Below, one piece after another: positions 21,901-26,551 of a stretch of 64,000 nt of DNA. A program made the position numbers and the translations under genes. Positions within the stretch are counted from its first letter, which is position 1, and each line of letters starts with the position of its first letter. The notes below the pieces were generated by a model. That model made no database searches and was not told where the DNA came from. It was given only the letters and a program-made list of their open reading frames with translations. This stretch comes from Pantoea anthophila (GTDB taxonomy: Bacteria; Pseudomonadota; Gammaproteobacteria; Enterobacterales; Enterobacteriaceae), in NCBI RefSeq assembly GCF_006494375.1, contig NZ_VHIZ01000017.1:124001-188000 (forward strand). Reading direction: 5' to 3'.

Positions 21901-24638
21901 TTCCCCGCCTGATCCGTTACCGTGGCGCTCAGGGTGGCGCTGCCTACCGCCAGTGCTGCCAGCGAACTGGCCGGAACCGTGAGGCTCCAGCTGCCATCCG
22001 CGCCGACCGTGGCGGTAAAGGTTTCCCCGTTCAGGGTGACGGTAACCTGCTGGCCCTCTGCGATATTGGTGGTGCTACCGGTCAGCAGCTGGTCGCTGGC
22101 TTTTTCGCTGTTGCTGAGGATGTCATCCCCGGCAAAGGCGTCAAGGGTCAGCGTGGCGGCTCCCGGCTGCGTCGCCGGGGCGTCTACCGTGATCGGCTGC
22201 GTTGCGGTCACGCTGTCGCCCGCCGCATTGCTGACGGCAACCGTCAGCGTGGTCGTGCCTGCTGCCAGCGCGGAGAGCGCCGTGGCGGGCACCGTGACGC
22301 TCCAGCTGCCATCCGGCTGCACGGTGGTGCTGTAGGTCTGGCCGCCCAGTGTGACCGTGACCACCTGCCCGGCTTCGATATTGGTGGTGGTGCCACTGAC
22401 CGCCTGGTCGACCGTCTTCTCGTCGTTGCTCAGCAGGTTATCGCCGGCAAAATCATTCAGGATCAGCCCCGGCACGCCAGGTTCTGTAGCAGGCGCTTCC
22501 ACCGCAATATCGCGGGTTTCACTGCTGGTTGCCCCCGCGAGGTTGCTGACCGTGACGCTAATGGCATTGCTGCCCGCAGGCAGGCTGCTCAGGGCGGCGG
22601 CCGGGATAATCACACTCCAGTTTCCGCTGCCATCCACGGTGCCGAGGTAAGTCTGTCCCCCCAGGGTAACGGTTACCGTCTGACCCGCTTCGACATTGGT
22701 GGTGCTGCCTGAGAGAGTCTGCGCCGTGCCTTTTTCGTCGTTGCTCAGGATGTCATCCCCGGCGAACTGATCGATGGTCAGGGTAACGTCGCCCGGCTGT
22801 GTCACCGGGGCCTCTACCGTAATCGGCAGGCTGCTGGTCACGGTGTTACCGGCTGCATCGCTGACTGACACCGTCAGCGTGGTTTCACCGGCCGCCAGGG
22901 CGCTCAGGGCCGCCTGGGGCAGCGTGACACTCCAGTTGCCCTGCGCATCCACGCTGCCGCTGTAGGTCTGACCGCCCAGCGTAACGGTGACAATCTGTCC
23001 GGCTTCAATATTGCTGGTGCTGCCGGTCACGGTCTGATCGCTGGTTTTTTCTGCGTTAGTCAGCTGATTGTCGCCGGTAAAATCATCCAGCGTGAGGGCG
23101 GGCGCGCCCGGGACGGCGGGCGTATCGACGCTGATCGCGCGGTTTTCGCTGGCTTCAATGCCAGCCTGGGTGGTGACTACTGCGGAGATCGTGACCGTTC
23201 CGGCGGCCAGGGCATTCAGCGCGGCAGGCGGCAGCGTAATGCTCCAGTTGCCCTGGGCATCGACCACAGCGCTGTAGGTCTGGTCGCCCAGCGTCAGCGT
23301 GACAACCTGTCCCGCTTCCACATTGGTGGTGGAACCGCTCAGCGTCTGGGCGCTGTTTTTCTCCGGATTACTGAGAATGTCATCGCCGGCAAACTGATCG
23401 ATGGTAATGACCGGCGTCCCCGGCTGGGTCAGAGGGGCTGCAACACTGACGCTCAGGCTGCCGCTGGCGGAGGCACCCGCCTGATTCGCGACCGTGGCCG
23501 TCACCGTGGTGGTGCCTGATGCCAGCGCTGCGAGCGCATCAGCAGGCACGGTCACGCTCCAGCTGCCATCACCGGCAACGGTGCCGCTGTAGGTCTGACC
23601 GCCGAGCGTAACGGTAACAATCTGTCCGGCTTCGACATTGCTGGTGCTGCCGGATAAGGCCTGCGGCGTGGTTTTTTCCGTGTTATCCAGCACGTTATCG
23701 CCGGCGAAAGGATTCAGGCTGATGGCGGGCGTCGCAGGGGTGCCCGGATCGGCAGCAGCCACGGTAATGGGCAGCGACCCGCTGGCGGCGGTGCCTGCTG
23801 CGTTTGTCACGCTGACCGCGATCGTGGCAGAGCCGGCGGCCAGGGCCGCCAGCGCGGCAGCAGGCACGGTCACGCTCCAGCTACCGTCAGCGCCCACCGT
23901 CGTGTTGTAGGTCTGGCCGCCCAGGGTCACTGTGACAACCTGTCCCGCCTCGACATTGCTGGTGGAACCGCTCAGCAGCTGATCGGTGGTTTTTTCGGCA
24001 TTATCCAGCACATTATCGCCGGCGAAGGTGTTGAGCGTGATGGCGGGGCTGCCTGGCGTACCTGGCGTGCCGGGGTCAGTGCCAGGGTCGGTACCGGGAT
24101 CCGTGCCGGGATTCGTACCGGGATCGCTGCCGCCGTCATTTCCGCCGCCACCGCCTCCGCCGCCACCCCCCAGACCCACGGCCAGCCCGGCTAAGCCAAG
24201 TACGCCGAGACCGCCCGCGGTGATCACACCCATCGAGGCGTTGGTGTTATCGGCCAGCAGCAGTGGCTCGACGCTCTCCAGTGATTCGTAGGTTGGTGTG
24301 ACGGAACCGGAGGCCAGTTCAGTGCCTTCTGCGGTCTGCGGGAACAGGGCATGTTCCGGTGGATTGACCCCATCATCGAACACCAGCTCACTGTGATTAC
24401 CCTCGGCATCATCAACAAAAAATTTCTGATAGCGGACGGTGCTGCCGTCACGCATGTGCAGGACCAGGTCATTTCCCTGGCGCTCATATTGCGTGACCAG
24501 TTCGCGGGTGCCATTGATGCGCACGACGCTGGGCTCGGTGAGGTTAATGGATTGTGATGAACCGGGAGTGGCCTGCGAGATGAGCGTGCCGTTTTCGCGA
24601 GAGATGATGTCTACACGGCCTTGCGTGAGTTCTGCCAT
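6918..24638 (-). CDS. bapA: Giant BapA-like biofilm adhesin with about 54 Ig-like repeats (5906 residues)
   Basis: Type I-secreted cell-surface adhesin, expected to promote cell-cell adhesion and biofilm. The N-terminus (about 1-125, MAELTQGRVDIISRENGTLI) is the BapA prefix domain, followed by a hydrophobic Gly/Leu segment (GLGVLGLAGLAVGL), a run of ten Gly (about residues 161-172) and a GTDPGTDPGT linker. I count 54 tandem Ig-like repeats of about 95-100 residues, most with GD(N/D/G)xLxxxE near the start and (D/S/Q)G(S/N)W in the middle. The C-terminal ~280 residues hold a few RTX-like turns (GSSGADTVTV, IDGGAGTDTL) and end NTLGDVLVQQNLQVHVM, a T1SS signal. Salmonella BapA is about 3800 residues, so this one is much longer. 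The start is preceded by a GGAG/AGAGGT ribosome site. No internal stop or frameshift was seen. Long plus-strand open frames opposite it are shadows of its composition. Confidence 0.95.
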   Translation of the reverse strand: MAELTQGRVDIISRENGTLISQATPGSSQSINLTEPSVVRINGTRELVTQYERQGNDLVLHMRDGSTVRYQKFFVDDAEGNHSELVFDDGVNPPEHALFPQTAEGTELASGSVTPTYESLESVEPLLLADNTNASMGVITAGGLGVLGLAGLAVGLGGGGGGGGGGNDGGSDPGTNPGTDPGTDPGTDPGTPGTPGSPAITLNTFAGDNVLDNAEKTTDQLLSGSTSNVEAGQVVTVTLGGQTYNTTVGADGSWSVTVPAAALAALAAGSATIAVSVTNAAGTAASGSLPITVAAADPGTPATPAISLNPFAGDNVLDNTEKTTPQALSGSTSNVEAGQIVTVTLGGQTYSGTVAGDGSWSVTVPADALAALASGTTTVTATVANQAGASASGSLSVSVAAPLTQPGTPVITIDQFAGDDILSNPEKNSAQTLSGSTTNVEAGQVVTLTLGDQTYSAVVDAQGNWSITLPPAALNALAAGTVTISAVVTTQAGIEASENRAISVDTPAVPGAPALTLDDFTGDNQLTNAEKTSDQTVTGSTSNIEAGQIVTVTLGGQTYSGSVDAQGNWSVTLPQAALSALAAGETTLTVSVSDAAGNTVTSSLPITVEAPVTQPGDVTLTIDQFAGDDILSNDEKGTAQTLSGSTTNVEAGQTVTVTLGGQTYLGTVDGSGNWSVIIPAAALSSLPAGSNAISVTVSNLAGATSSETRDIAVEAPATEPGVPGLILNDFAGDNLLSNDEKTVDQAVSGTTTNIEAGQVVTVTLGGQTYSTTVQPDGSWSVTVPATALSALAAGTTTLTVAVSNAAGDSVTATQPITVDAPATQPGAATLTLDAFAGDDILSNSEKASDQLLTGSTTNIAEGQQVTVTLNGETFTATVGADGSWSLTVPASSLAALAVGSATLSATVTDQAGNPVSETRDFLVESSGTAPGNPTLTLNAFAEDNVLSNEEKLEAQAISGSTTNVEAGQIVTVTLGGQSYSGTVSADGSWNIAIPADALGALAAGPASLVVTVSNAAGTTVSDTLGIVVEAPVTEPGQPVITLNQFAGDDVLSNDEKASDQLLSGSTSNVEAGQVVTVTLGDQSYSATVGADGSWSLTIPSSALAALSAGNATFSASVTTQAGVVASEDRVIVVEASPEPGAPTLTIAVFAGDDLLDNSEKALDQTLSGSTSNVEAGQTVTLTLDGQTYSTTVQADGSWSLPIPSAALSALAAGTTTLVASVTTAAGVSASGSRDINVAPAAGEPGVLTIAEPLSLDGFLNQQEAASDLIISGSAVGVNPGQTVLVAFNDNTYSAVVNSNGFWSVTVPASDLTGITDGTKLISATATDASGALLTDAAQLNVVVNTLPQITLDESAISDGILNQAEAGSDLTIGGNTGKAVPGQQVTLELNGKTYSTTVNEDGSWSLTLPAADLALLPQGANTLTLTAIDEAGNRVDQTLDFSVDTLPPNLIVAAVAGGDGILNGAEVAAGVPVSGSGAAPGDVVSVTLNNLIYSATADAQGNWTVDLPAEDLQALAEGSSYTLVVTLTDASGNTVSQSQTLAVSTLSPDVSVNAPGGDGVLTSNELTQPLLISGTGTPGDQVTVELNDKTYSALVDENGNWSAQVPVADLGTLTSQTYPVTVTVTDPAGNSSVENTSLRVASAVPALTLDAISDDGVINVIDAQQPLIVSGSGDAGDTISVTLNNQTYTAVVAEGGRWSVTIPASDLAAVPDGTQPLAVVATDGDGNTTLINSAPIFATTPPQLTVSTPGSDGYINIAEHSQDLTIDGRGGVQGDTVSVSFNGETYTATVDTSGAWQVTVPAAVVSQLGDARYPVEVVLSDAYGNSSSVASSVTVLAAASPVLTLDPVTGDNQIDSAEQRVDTLITGSVTGVPAGQPVVVTINNQSYEGVVQANGSWSVTLPAGSLGGAGDKPFTVAITDVAGNPAQPAQGLITVVTSDTPLLSIAPISEDNALNALEAQSDLILSGSSASLPEGSPVSVTLVPGGTVYSTTIDPDGNWTVTVPAADLANLSQGDTTVTVTSGDVQSSQTLLVATTPLAAPQIDTPFTDGILSNNEVTAPQTLTGSVTEGQAVSVTLGGVSYPATVAADNTWSVTLPPEALQALAQGSNPITVTVSDSAGNSTSISEPLTVDTGTPALTVNPIATDGVINAAEAAADLIVSGTAAPGSSVSLLLGGETYNAVVAADGSWSATLPSDDLSQLADGRYDLSVTVTTVGGNVATTPVPVTVDTSVPDFSINPPAGDGVLNLAEQAAGFSFSGAGSEGDQVSLTLNGVTYTGTVGADGLWTLAVPPAALAGLASGSSYPVVVTVTDAAGNSSSQNSSLTVDTTPPPLVVAPISEDNALSVGELAEPLVVSGSGQNGDLVTVQLNGQTYSTTVGVNGQWTLEIASGDLAALPSGPNPVTVTETDASGNQSSQVVDLNVATSPAVQPELSVDSSTFAGDGIVTAAEQLQPITLRGSSLNVEPGQQVTVSLNGTDYSGVVEASGNWSIILPAGALADLGEGSQTLIVSVNNAVGNSASAPLNFSVDNTLPAIALAPVSDDNYLNAGELNGPVVVSGSSSGLPAGSLVTVDANGTPFTTTLNADGSWSLTLPAGTFSGVADGPQTLTATVSDANGQPLATTDTTLTVVASALPVATPGVAFDDGIVNSGEAATGGAITGNTGVTGDGQTVTITLDGVSYSGTVDAAGNWQVTVPAGALAALPQGDTAYNVVVSDVAGNSSQATGTLRVDTLPPVLTVVTPSDGIINAAESQQPLTLNGSSEANALIVASFNGTSLSTTADASGNWSLTLPATVYSGLVNGSYPLTVTASDAAGNATTTSRDLALKVEAGTLPTLTLDAFAGNNVVDGAERLTDQRLSGTTTNVEAGQLVTVTLDGTVYSAAVQASGAWSLIVPAGALAALADGSATFTVAVSDVAGNTTTSNLAFDVNSNASGLALDAISEDNYLNAQELSQPLIVTGTAVNVPAGSTVTLLFNDTAYTSQVSASGRWSVIVPAEALTALADGPYTLTVTATDSGGATLSSEATLSVLATGLPEPLIVSAFGDGALNSGDVTAAQSLSGTTGVTGDGQSVSVLLNGVTYTGTVDGNGNWLVTVPATALADLPEETLSYTVTVQDAAGNTGSTQGSVTVDLTPPTLTLAAVADDDIVNIAESTGPIVLSGTTSAEAGQTVSIILNNQRYTTTVTQDGDWSLTLPAGALAGIPAGAYTLTVTVSDAAGNPVTETRDITLATGALSVTIDTPFGNGYLNQSETGVSQTLSGSTGVTGEGQTVTVSLGGEDYPATVDAQGNWTLTLTPEAVQTLDEGVNTLVVNASDGAGNSGSLTSAVTVDRTPPALSLDPISGDNIVNALEVLEAVTISGSASAEDAGQTVTVTFQNSNYTTLVLSDGSWQVTLPASVMQGLTDGGYPVSVTLTDAAGNSSSATATLTRDADSAGLPTLTIGPISGDNFLNQAESLQDLSISGSSTNLAEGQLVTVTLNNVQYSGTVTQDGSWTVTVPAADLGALPDGDQLLVVVSADASGNPASSSASLVVLASAQAQPTLTLDVVAGDDVINASEAAADVVVSGSSTQLAAGTPVTVSFNGTDYETTLDADGNWTVTLPSTAFAGVTAGSTETLTVTASDIAGNPATASQTVTFSTTPPALTAITVSTGDTLNFAESLEDISVSGSTTGALPVTVTLNNVSYSTTADADGNWSVTIPSADLQQLADGANAIAVSVTDAAGNTTTDTTTSLDVAFNTLPALTLDTPFGDALVSAADAAGALTLSGDSTNLPEGSLISITIGGLDFSTTTNASGNWTLNLAAGALSGLDDGVTDVVVTATDAAGNPAQVTAGVEILQAAPDNATFDSTLFGDNIINISEAGVVQLVTGTSDPLPGQTLSVTVGDQNIPLSVTVDASGNWTASLTPEVIASLGAGEQTLTLTTTDRAGNTSVTTQTFVSAITPIAAPTLDTPFTDGRLNADEAAAGGALSGAVSIDNAASVTVNVNGSVYAAQLSEDGTRWSLALSPALLQSLPDGSWPVTVTVTDEVGNIASTSGSLLVAVNALPDVTLNLPFGDGALNAEEALSEQTLSGTTGITGAGQTVSVLISGFNGDAPLTATVQDDGSWSLALSPAQLSTFTSGAHTITVTATDVAGNSDTTALSVVTEVAVPVPTFSPDAFGGDGLLNISEAAAGVTLTGTTGSVGANQAASITVDFNGSRYSGVVDSNGNWRVTIPANALSALDDGAQTLTVNVVDAAGNSASAQLPFTADLSAPQPTLNPDYFGGYVNAADVADGITLGGTAGVNETVQLTLAGTVYTATADENGNWSVPLTTAQLSALTDGTYPVIITATDAAGNSTTLNSAFVLDKTPPVLTASAFTGDNVLNYAESIQPQTLSGTATGAGTGAVVTVSLNDTPLGTAIVAANGNWSLTLTPEQMATFGPSTTLALSVTDLAGNLATGSVPLTVDLTPPPGPLVTLGTVSGDNIISTQDVAGGVVVSGTSANLGTGGTVTVVINGTSYPTTLDASGNWSTATLPVSAFGETDGNATVTVNATNGTDTVSVSNNIVIDLTPPTLNVDAFAGDNQVNGSESATSQTISGSADVSEAGRTVLVTFNNKTYNAVVQGDGSWSATVPASDMQALTSGSSLQITAQLADVAGNVTTATQTVTVDTGAPVLQVDALAGDNVLNATDLVTTQVLTGSAQGAEGQTIGLYLGDAAPIATAIVGADGRWSIDLTPEVLTNLAEGALVFGVRVSDTAGNQTDATLTVNKVVNSALTLVVDSVFGDGTLSALDTTVAQTISGVATSAGVGATVSVVLGGTTLSAAVGQDGKWAIVVPPSVLGLLSDGQLDVDVTLTDAAGNTRTVGETVTAIVDAVPVVGALTGLFGGDNQLNIAEAAAGQVVGGVIDNAAVGSQVTVTLGSRSYSTTVQAGGAWSVNLPASDLTSLLDGNLTLGVSVRDVAGNVASSSATVGIFTQTPSISLTSLFGDGVLNLADIATGQVISGVVNNVAQGSVVTLSVGNSQLTATVGAGGAFSATVTPDILGTLAQGNLTVGASVTDAAGNTASTSAGIRVDTLLPTITVNPLFGDGLLNVADALVTQVIGGVVGGAEAGSRVVVSVGAQQFVTATDANGNFNVSLTPTLLQGIADGNLTVGVSVTDSAGNTSSATAGALVGIHNVPKVTLNPLFGDGVLNLAESLVTQTISGTVSGVAAGSSVRLAIGNTTATALVNADGTFSTTVSPAVLSTLLNGNFTVSASVTDPVGNVSSTSAGVSLGLVQPTLSVNTVFGDGVLSAADLASNQTLSGSSSLSAGSTVSATLNGITYTTKVASGGNWSISVPKADLVALTDGSKTVTVTGTDAYGNVANASGSLNVISQSTPVVAITSLFGDGALSAADVKTAQTISGTASNAEGSVVRVTLGGQTYSTTVSSNGNWSLSVPAASLAAIADGLQTVTASVTNGAGSSGTISASLGVVSHTTPTVSVSSFFGGDGYLNIAEASAAETIRGTSTNAAGGTVTVNVAGNILTTTIGANGAWSVSVPSATLKSIPDGSRPLTVTVTDIGGNTATSTSSFTALSHNQPVVGVDPVLSLVGSLLTGLVVQGGSLNAAQGSRVSVTLLLANGSNGPTLNTTTDALGRYAVNFSPSLLSVGGLLLSLNTLAKVSITDVAGNSYTTTNTLLLGSVLPVTLAATESVALFSVVDDSATVASTETQHNSSTSSDDGSAHVAVASTLVTDADVATPVSSSQSAVVSDTAVAAAPAEEAGYTIGGVVITLADGSTAQGASVTGSSGADTVTVSDLSFTHIDGGAGTDTLVLNGENLTLDLTALGLKVEHIEVLDLGKTGTNSVKLDLNEALNLTDKQSDDLLIKGADGSQVTLANSNGGIWEVTGERTVDGRVFEIYHNSALTSDNTLGDVLVQQNLQVHVM

Positions 24639-25377
24639 TTGTAACCTCTACTCCACCAGATTAGCTAATATACTGAATCCGTAAACATAAATTTATTTTA
24701 CGTTTACGATATTCACACTTAGTTCCACCCACTGAAAAACAGCGGGCGCGTTAACCTGGTGTATGTAGTAAGGGCAAAGCCAAGCGGCGCCGCAGATCCT
24801 GGTCCGGGCAGAAAACAACGCTTTTATTGTTAGATTAAGTTGTACAGACGGACGCGAAACGTAGCGGTTCTGACAAAATAACTTTTATCCTAAACGTGCT
24901 GAAAATCAACACCAATGTACAGATTTAATTATGATTTAATCTTTATTACATAAGTCAGTCTTGCTATAAAACGTTCATGAAATAACGCTTTGCCCTTGAT
25001 TTTTCATGTCAATTTGTGGCGGGATGTTTCCACAAATGTCACAAAACGGCTAAAATATCGCCATTCTGAGAACTTCAGGGCGCTGAAAAGATTTTTTTAG
25101 TTATGCGATTCAGCCAGCATTTCCCACCGAGACGACAGCTTCGTTTAAGCAGACAACCCGTTGAAAACGGCACTGAAATTTGAGTTAAGTCGACCTGCGC
25201 GGCGTCCCGTCCTGCCAGGAAAGTTCTGGAAAAAATCCGCAGCGCATTAAAAATCGGTAAACTCCCGGTTTTGTCATATTGATGAGGGTGCTGCACCCCT
25301 GCTGATAAGAGGCGCGACGGCCACAGATTGCCGGCCGGTGCTACACTTTTTCGCTTTATCACTGATGAATCTGACCT
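24639..25377. other. Divergent regulatory region between bapA and the MFS gene
   Basis: A 739-nt AT-rich non-coding stretch separates the two divergent genes. It holds the bapA promoter on the minus strand (TATATT near 24668-24673, about 30 nt upstream of the start, is a possible -10) and the inverted repeat listed separately. No ORF with support and no RNA gene was recognised. High AT content next to a GC-rich adhesin gene is typical of H-NS-silenced promoters; that is an inference. Confidence 0.5.
24680..24708. promoter_or_regulatory. Inverted repeat upstream of bapA, possible operator
   Basis: CGTAAAC (24680-24686) and GTTTACG (24702-24708) form a 7-bp inverted repeat with a 15-nt AT-only or nearly AT-only spacer, centred about 55 nt upstream of the bapA start and overlapping the expected -35 region. 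The regulator is unknown. Confidence 0.4.
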
Positions 25378-26532
25378 ATGACCGCACTGGACGCTGCACA
25401 ACAACATCAACAGCAGAGCCGCCTGAACTGGGGCACCCGCACCATCTTCCTGATCAACGGGTTAGGCATGTCAGCCTGGGCACCGCTGGTGCCGTTTGCC
25501 CGTGATCGTCTGCAGCTGAGCGGCGCCTCACTGGGTGCGTTGCTGCTCTGTCTCGGCATCGGTTCACTGGCGGCGATGCCGGTCACCGGCACGCTGGTTG
25601 CGCGCTTTGGCTGCCGTCGGGTGATGTGTTTCTCCACTCTGTTGGTGCTGGTCATGATGCCGCTGCTGGCCACGGCGGACTCGCATCTGCTGATGGCGGC
25701 CGCGCTGATGCTGTTTGGTGCCGGGCTGGGCATGCTGGATGTCGCCATGAATTATCAGGCGGTTCAGGTTGAACAGGCGGCGGGTCAGCCGATGATGTCC
25801 GGCTTTCATGGCTTCTTCAGCCTTGGCGGCATTCTGGGTGCAGGGACGGTCAGCCTGCTGCTGAGCCAGTCGTTCTCACCGCTGGCCGCCACGCTGGTGG
25901 TGATGGCCGTGATGCTGCTGCTGTTACTGTGGCGCATCCCGGTATTAATGAATGAGCGTCTCCATCAGCCCGACCAGCCCTGGCTGGTGATCCCCCGTGG
26001 CTGGGTGGCGTTTCTCGGCCTGCTCTGCTTTATTCTCTTTCTGGCAGAGGGTGCGGTGCTCGACTGGGGCGCGCTGCTGCTGCTGCAGAACCCGGCGATG
26101 TCAACGGCCTATGCCGGCCTCGGCTATGCCACCTTCTCCGTGGCAATGACGCTGGGGCGGTTCAGCGGCGATAAAATCATCCAGCGCTTTGGTCGCTATC
26201 CGGTGATGATAACCGGGGCGCTGACCGCCGCCGCGGGCATGACGCTGGCGGTGTGGCTGCCGTGGCCGGAGATCGCCCTGCTGGCTTTCCTGCTGGTCGG
26301 CTTTGGTTTATCCAATACGGTGCCGATGTTGTTCAATGCTGCCGGGAATCAACAGGATATGCCCGCGAACCTGGCGATTTCTGCCATGACAACGCTGGGA
26401 TATGCGGGTATTCTCTCAGGTCCGGCTTTAATCGGATTCATTTCGCAATGGATCAGCCTCAGCGGCGCGTTTTTAGTGATCGCCCTGCTGCTGTTAGTGG
26501 TAGCCGCCAGTGCGCGAAGAGTTGCGCGATAA
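25378..26532 (+). CDS. MFS transporter, YbjJ-like
   Basis: Inner-membrane major facilitator protein of 384 residues with about twelve hydrophobic segments. The MFS loop-2 region reads TLVARFGCRRVMCFS, and the first helices (LINGLGMSAWAPLVPFARD) and FHGFFSLGGILGAG resemble the E. coli YbjJ family of unknown substrate. The second half has TLGRFSGDKIIQRFGRYPVM, the repeated MFS loop. The first in-frame ATG is used; it has no strong ribosome site. The stop lies 19 nt before rcsD, so the two genes may share a transcript. In E. coli the neighbour of rcsD on this side is the ompC/micF pair, so the gene is part of a different local arrangement. The substrate cannot be told from the sequence. Confidence 0.85.
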   Translation: MTALDAAQQHQQQSRLNWGTRTIFLINGLGMSAWAPLVPFARDRLQLSGASLGALLLCLGIGSLAAMPVTGTLVARFGCRRVMCFSTLLVLVMMPLLATADSHLLMAAALMLFGAGLGMLDVAMNYQAVQVEQAAGQPMMSGFHGFFSLGGILGAGTVSLLLSQSFSPLAATLVVMAVMLLLLLWRIPVLMNERLHQPDQPWLVIPRGWVAFLGLLCFILFLAEGAVLDWGALLLLQNPAMSTAYAGLGYATFSVAMTLGRFSGDKIIQRFGRYPVMITGALTAAAGMTLAVWLPWPEIALLAFLLVGFGLSNTVPMLFNAAGNQQDMPANLAISAMTTLGYAGILSGPALIGFISQWISLSGAFLVIALLLLVVAASARRVAR

Positions 26533-26551
26533 TTCAGGTACCTGACACGCT

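Noticed and set aside
6927-24684. Numerous plus-strand open frames of 60-280 codons opposite bapA
   Set aside because: They are shadows of a repetitive GC-rich coding sequence; they recur at the repeat period with similar Val/Ala/Ser-rich translations and have no independent support.
25074-25098. Terminator-like TTCAG-GGCG-CTGAA followed by AAGATTTTTTT upstream of the MFS gene
   Set aside because: Only a 5-bp stem, separated from the T-run, and no plus-strand gene precedes it; an unrecognised small RNA cannot be excluded, but there is no promoter evidence.
25075-25410. 111-codon minus-strand frame overlapping the start of the MFS gene
   Set aside because: Overlaps the N-terminus of a clear gene in antisense, no recognisable domain, no ribosome site.
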